A stretch of DNA of 64,000 nt, from NCBI GenBank assembly GCA_933822405.4, contig CAKOGP040002202.1:372001-436000 (forward strand), written 5' to 3'. The position numbers and the translations under genes were made by a program. Position 1 is the stretch's first letter, and each line of letters starts with the position of its first letter. Below the pieces are notes generated by a model. That model worked only from the letters and a program-made list of their open reading frames with translations. It ran no database searches and had not been told where the DNA came from. Below, piece by piece: positions 61,241-64,000 of this stretch. The stretch comes from Cylindrotheca closterium (lineage: Eukaryota > Bacillariophyta > Bacillariophyceae > Bacillariales > Bacillariaceae).

Positions 61241-64000
61241 ATGGATGCTTTGAAAAGTGCTTTCCTCTTCCTTGCGTTCTACGTAGCAACGTCTGCTGCG
61301 GGGAACATGCCCTATGATATCAGTGATACACCTGTAAGTTGAAGCTTGTTGTTTTTGTTGCTCATGATATTGCCAAATGAATGAATTGTTTTGTCTTGTC
61401 TTGAAAGTCATTTAGTCATTGGCACTTGGCACTCACTGAAAATTTGCCCTACTTGTTCACATATTGGCACGTTTAGGATTCAACTGGAGTCCAAGCCAAC
61501 GCGCAAAAGCTTCCCTGTACTCTTTTCATTCGGGAGACAGATTATACTGATGGATCGGATGGGAGTGACTGGGAATGTAAGGTCTCCTCAAAGGACGCCC
61601 AAAGTGCTGGCGCTTCTTCTACCGCCCGTTCTGCCATGGTAGCTATCGATGGAATCGATCTCGTCCTAGCTGCCAAACCAGACATCAAAAGTGGCGTTAC
61701 AACATTATTTGCCGAGGGTGCCATCTTGTCTGATCGCACTCTTACAATTATTGCCAGCAACACCCTTTCGTTTGGTGAAATCGTTTCTTCATCTTCAAGA
61801 AGAAAGCTATCGGCCAAAACTGGACCTCTAGAAGTTCTAGTGGTCCGAGTGACCACCAAGGATGGTTCTTTGACCAAAGACGCTGCTGGGATCAGTGATG
61901 ATTTGTTTGGAACTGGAACTGACCTTGTGAATTTCAAATCCCAAACGGAAGCGTGTTCCAACAATGCCATCACCATTACCCCTGGAACGGGATCTGGAAC
62001 TGGATGCGCTGATAACACTGGTTATAGCGCTGGGACAACCACAACTGGAGAGGCTGCAGACTGTGACTGGTTTGTAAACCAGATGGAGCAAAACGATGGA
62101 CGAGACGAATGTAGTTCTGCTGTCTATGGAGATTTTATTGATGTCAACGGAAGTGGGCAAAGCGCCCGAGAAGCTTGCTGTATCTGTAGCGGTGGTACTC
62201 CCCAAAGTTACAACAACGATATCATGATTACGGATGGTGTCATTGACATCTCCGTAAACGTAAACGCCAATGGACTCAATCGGTTCGATCTTGAAGACTT
62301 GGTCGAAAACCAGTTGGAGGATCTCTTTTATGTCAATGATCTTGGTAGCAGATTTGATAATGTCCTCATGTGTGTACCACAGGGTACATTCCGCCCATCA
62401 GATAACTCAATCGGATGGATTGCCTATGCTTACGTCGGAGGATGGTTGTCTGTCTACAATGGAGATGATCAGTGCAATGATCCGTCAACCCACTTGCACG
62501 AAGGTATGTTTGGCTTGACTTTCCTATGATACTTTTATAACGAATGCTGTACTGTATTCTAACCTGACCACACATGCTAGTCGGACACAATTGGGGATTG
62601 CAGCATGCCTCCGATGAGAATGACTGTATTGAAGACAGAACGGCTGGTGGTTACTGCAATATCGAATACGGGGATATGACTGGAGTCATGGGATATTCAA
62701 CACTCAATCTTGATGATGAAATCTTTGGAAACAAGTATTGCTTCAACGGTGCACACTCCTGGCAATTGGGATGGTACACAGCCTACGAAGAGGAAATCGA
62801 TCCATTGACAACAGCATACATCGGGAAACTGGCAGGTGTTGGGAAACTCCCCAACGTGGGCCCTGAGGAAAAGGTCGTTCTCAAACTCGCGTACCCTATT
62901 CAAGATTACTATGTGATGTACAATCATGCCATTGGAGCAAATGAAGGAACTGTCGAGGGAGTGAATACAGTCACCGTTACTTCCAAAGAGAACGATGCTC
63001 AGGCCAAAACCTTCTTGTTGGCCGAGTTGCAGTCTGGTGCTTGGTTCACAGCCCAGTCGTCCGATGGTGTATCCCTTTTTACCATTTATGTGACAGCCAT
63101 TGACGACAGCACCACTGGAACTGCAGATGTTGAAGTATTCCCAGGAGCTTTAGCGGATCGTCCAGACACAACAGTCGTTACTACGCCAGCTGGATCCAAC
63201 GGAGACCCTCACTGTAAGTGTTATATCCTATCGCATAAAACCCTTGTTGAGTTGTGTTGCTAACTAATTGTCTTTCCTTTCCTCTCTTCTCCTTTGTTCA
63301 ATTAATTACAGTCAAGACTTGGAAGAATGAGCATTATGAATACCATGGACAGTGTGATATGATCCTCGTCAAGGATCCTGGCTTTGCCGATGGTTTGGGA
63401 ATTGAAATCCAAATCCGCACGAAACTTGTTCGTTACTGGAGTTACATCAAGAGTGTTGCCATTCGTATTGGTGACGATATCCTTGAAGTGGAGGGTTCAG
63501 CTGATCCCAGCACCACCACCTCTGACCTTCGTTACTGGTACAATCTCGAATTCCAATCTCCCATGAAAACTCTTGGTGGCTTTCCCATTATCATCAAGAA
63601 GAGAGAATACAGCCACTACAAGCGTGGACTCGAGATCGATTTGGGTCCCATCTTCCCTGGTGAGAAGATTGAAATAGCTGCCTGGAAGGAGTTCATCCGT
63701 GTTGACTTTCAGAACGCCTCTGCTGCCTCGTTTGGCAACTCGGTTGGTCTTCTTGGTGATTTCCACACTGGCAAGACGTTTGGCCGTGATGGCGCCACGG
63801 TCCATGACGACTTTTTCCGCTTTGGAAACGAATGGCAAGTCCTTCCATACGAGGATATGATGTTTCACATTGTCGAACAACCACAATTCCCAAAGCATTG
63901 CATCGAGCCAGAAGATCCTCAAGGGGAACGGTTTCGTCGTCGATTGGAGGAATCTTCTATTGAACAAAAAGATGCCGAACAAGCCTGTGCCAGTCTCATG
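61241..64000 (+). CDS. Secreted M11 (gametolysin-like) metalloprotease with VWD domain, 3' end beyond window
   Basis: Exons 61241-61333 (signal peptide, FLFLAFYVATSAAG), 61477-62503, 62581-63213 and 63312 to beyond 64000. Splicing at 62503/62581 joins HE to VGHNWGLQHASDE and completes HExxHxxGxxH. The family's CFNGAHSWQLGWYTAYEEEI block follows, then a short linker and GDPHFKTWKNEHYEYHGQCD, a VWD start split by the intron at a TTC codon as in the left paralogue. The frame is open to base 64000. Compared with the gene at 1-3361 it lacks the PT-rich linker and one intron, and its zinc-site intron lies about eight codons earlier. Role: extracellular zinc protease, inferred. Confidence 0.87.

Overview
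The window is nuclear DNA of a eukaryote, most likely a pennate diatom. Several signs agree. Genes carry short GT-AG introns of about 70-160 nt. Proteins have proline/threonine-rich linkers and bipartite plastid presequences with SAF/AF-type cleavage motifs. A CRAL-TRIO protein is fused to the DVLLGKG...FQNHPGN domain (DUF6824) seen throughout diatom genomes. There are LRR_5 (BspA-like) and RNase-inhibitor-type LRR families and an M11/VWD secreted protease family. No species is assigned. I saw no rRNA, convincing tRNA or CRISPR array.

Layout. 1-3.4 kb: 3' part (minus strand) of an M11-type metalloprotease with a long PT-rich linker and a VWD domain. A paralogue on the plus strand runs off the right end (61.2-64 kb), so the two point outward and both are truncated by the window. 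4-9.9 kb: double-hotdog thioesterase, a repeat-rich spacer with two 110-bp direct repeats, an FtsJ-like RNA methyltransferase and a CRAL-TRIO/DUF6824 protein with a 99-nt intron that keeps the frame open. 10.5-18.7 kb: a gene whose second repeat domain is cut by an in-frame TAA, then two paralogous LRR genes on either side of an LTR-type element whose body contains an assembly gap. 19-24.4 kb: two secreted proteins built from internal repeats (a His-rich duplication, and six Cys-rich plus beta-domain units). 24.6-30 kb: plastid-type Maf pyrophosphatase, a small membrane protein and two tandem LRR_5 genes. 30.8-35.2 kb: a Cys-rich surface protein, an unknown plastid-type protein and a type II membrane sulfotransferase.

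35.4-49 kb is the most dynamic region. Four members of an armadillo-like family (two adjacent pairs) surround a SAM methyltransferase, a shard of one family member, and a broken P-loop NTPase with a nuclease-like C-terminus (Crinkler/RHS type) carrying one in-frame stop and two frameshifts. A decaying tandem repeat at 44.0-44.5 kb lies between the pairs. The second pair arose by duplication of a unit that includes both flanks.

49.8-60.8 kb: a stand-alone copy of the alcohol-dehydrogenase half of AdhE in which two of the four iron ligands and the GGGS serine are replaced, a small GPI-type protein, an unknown two-exon gene, a GNAT acetyltransferase, a class 3 lipase, a seven-transmembrane receptor-like protein with three exons, and a four-exon CYP51 (sterol 14-demethylase). 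The genes form no obvious pathway. The coherent themes are secreted or surface proteins, and local gene-family expansion and decay next to mobile DNA.
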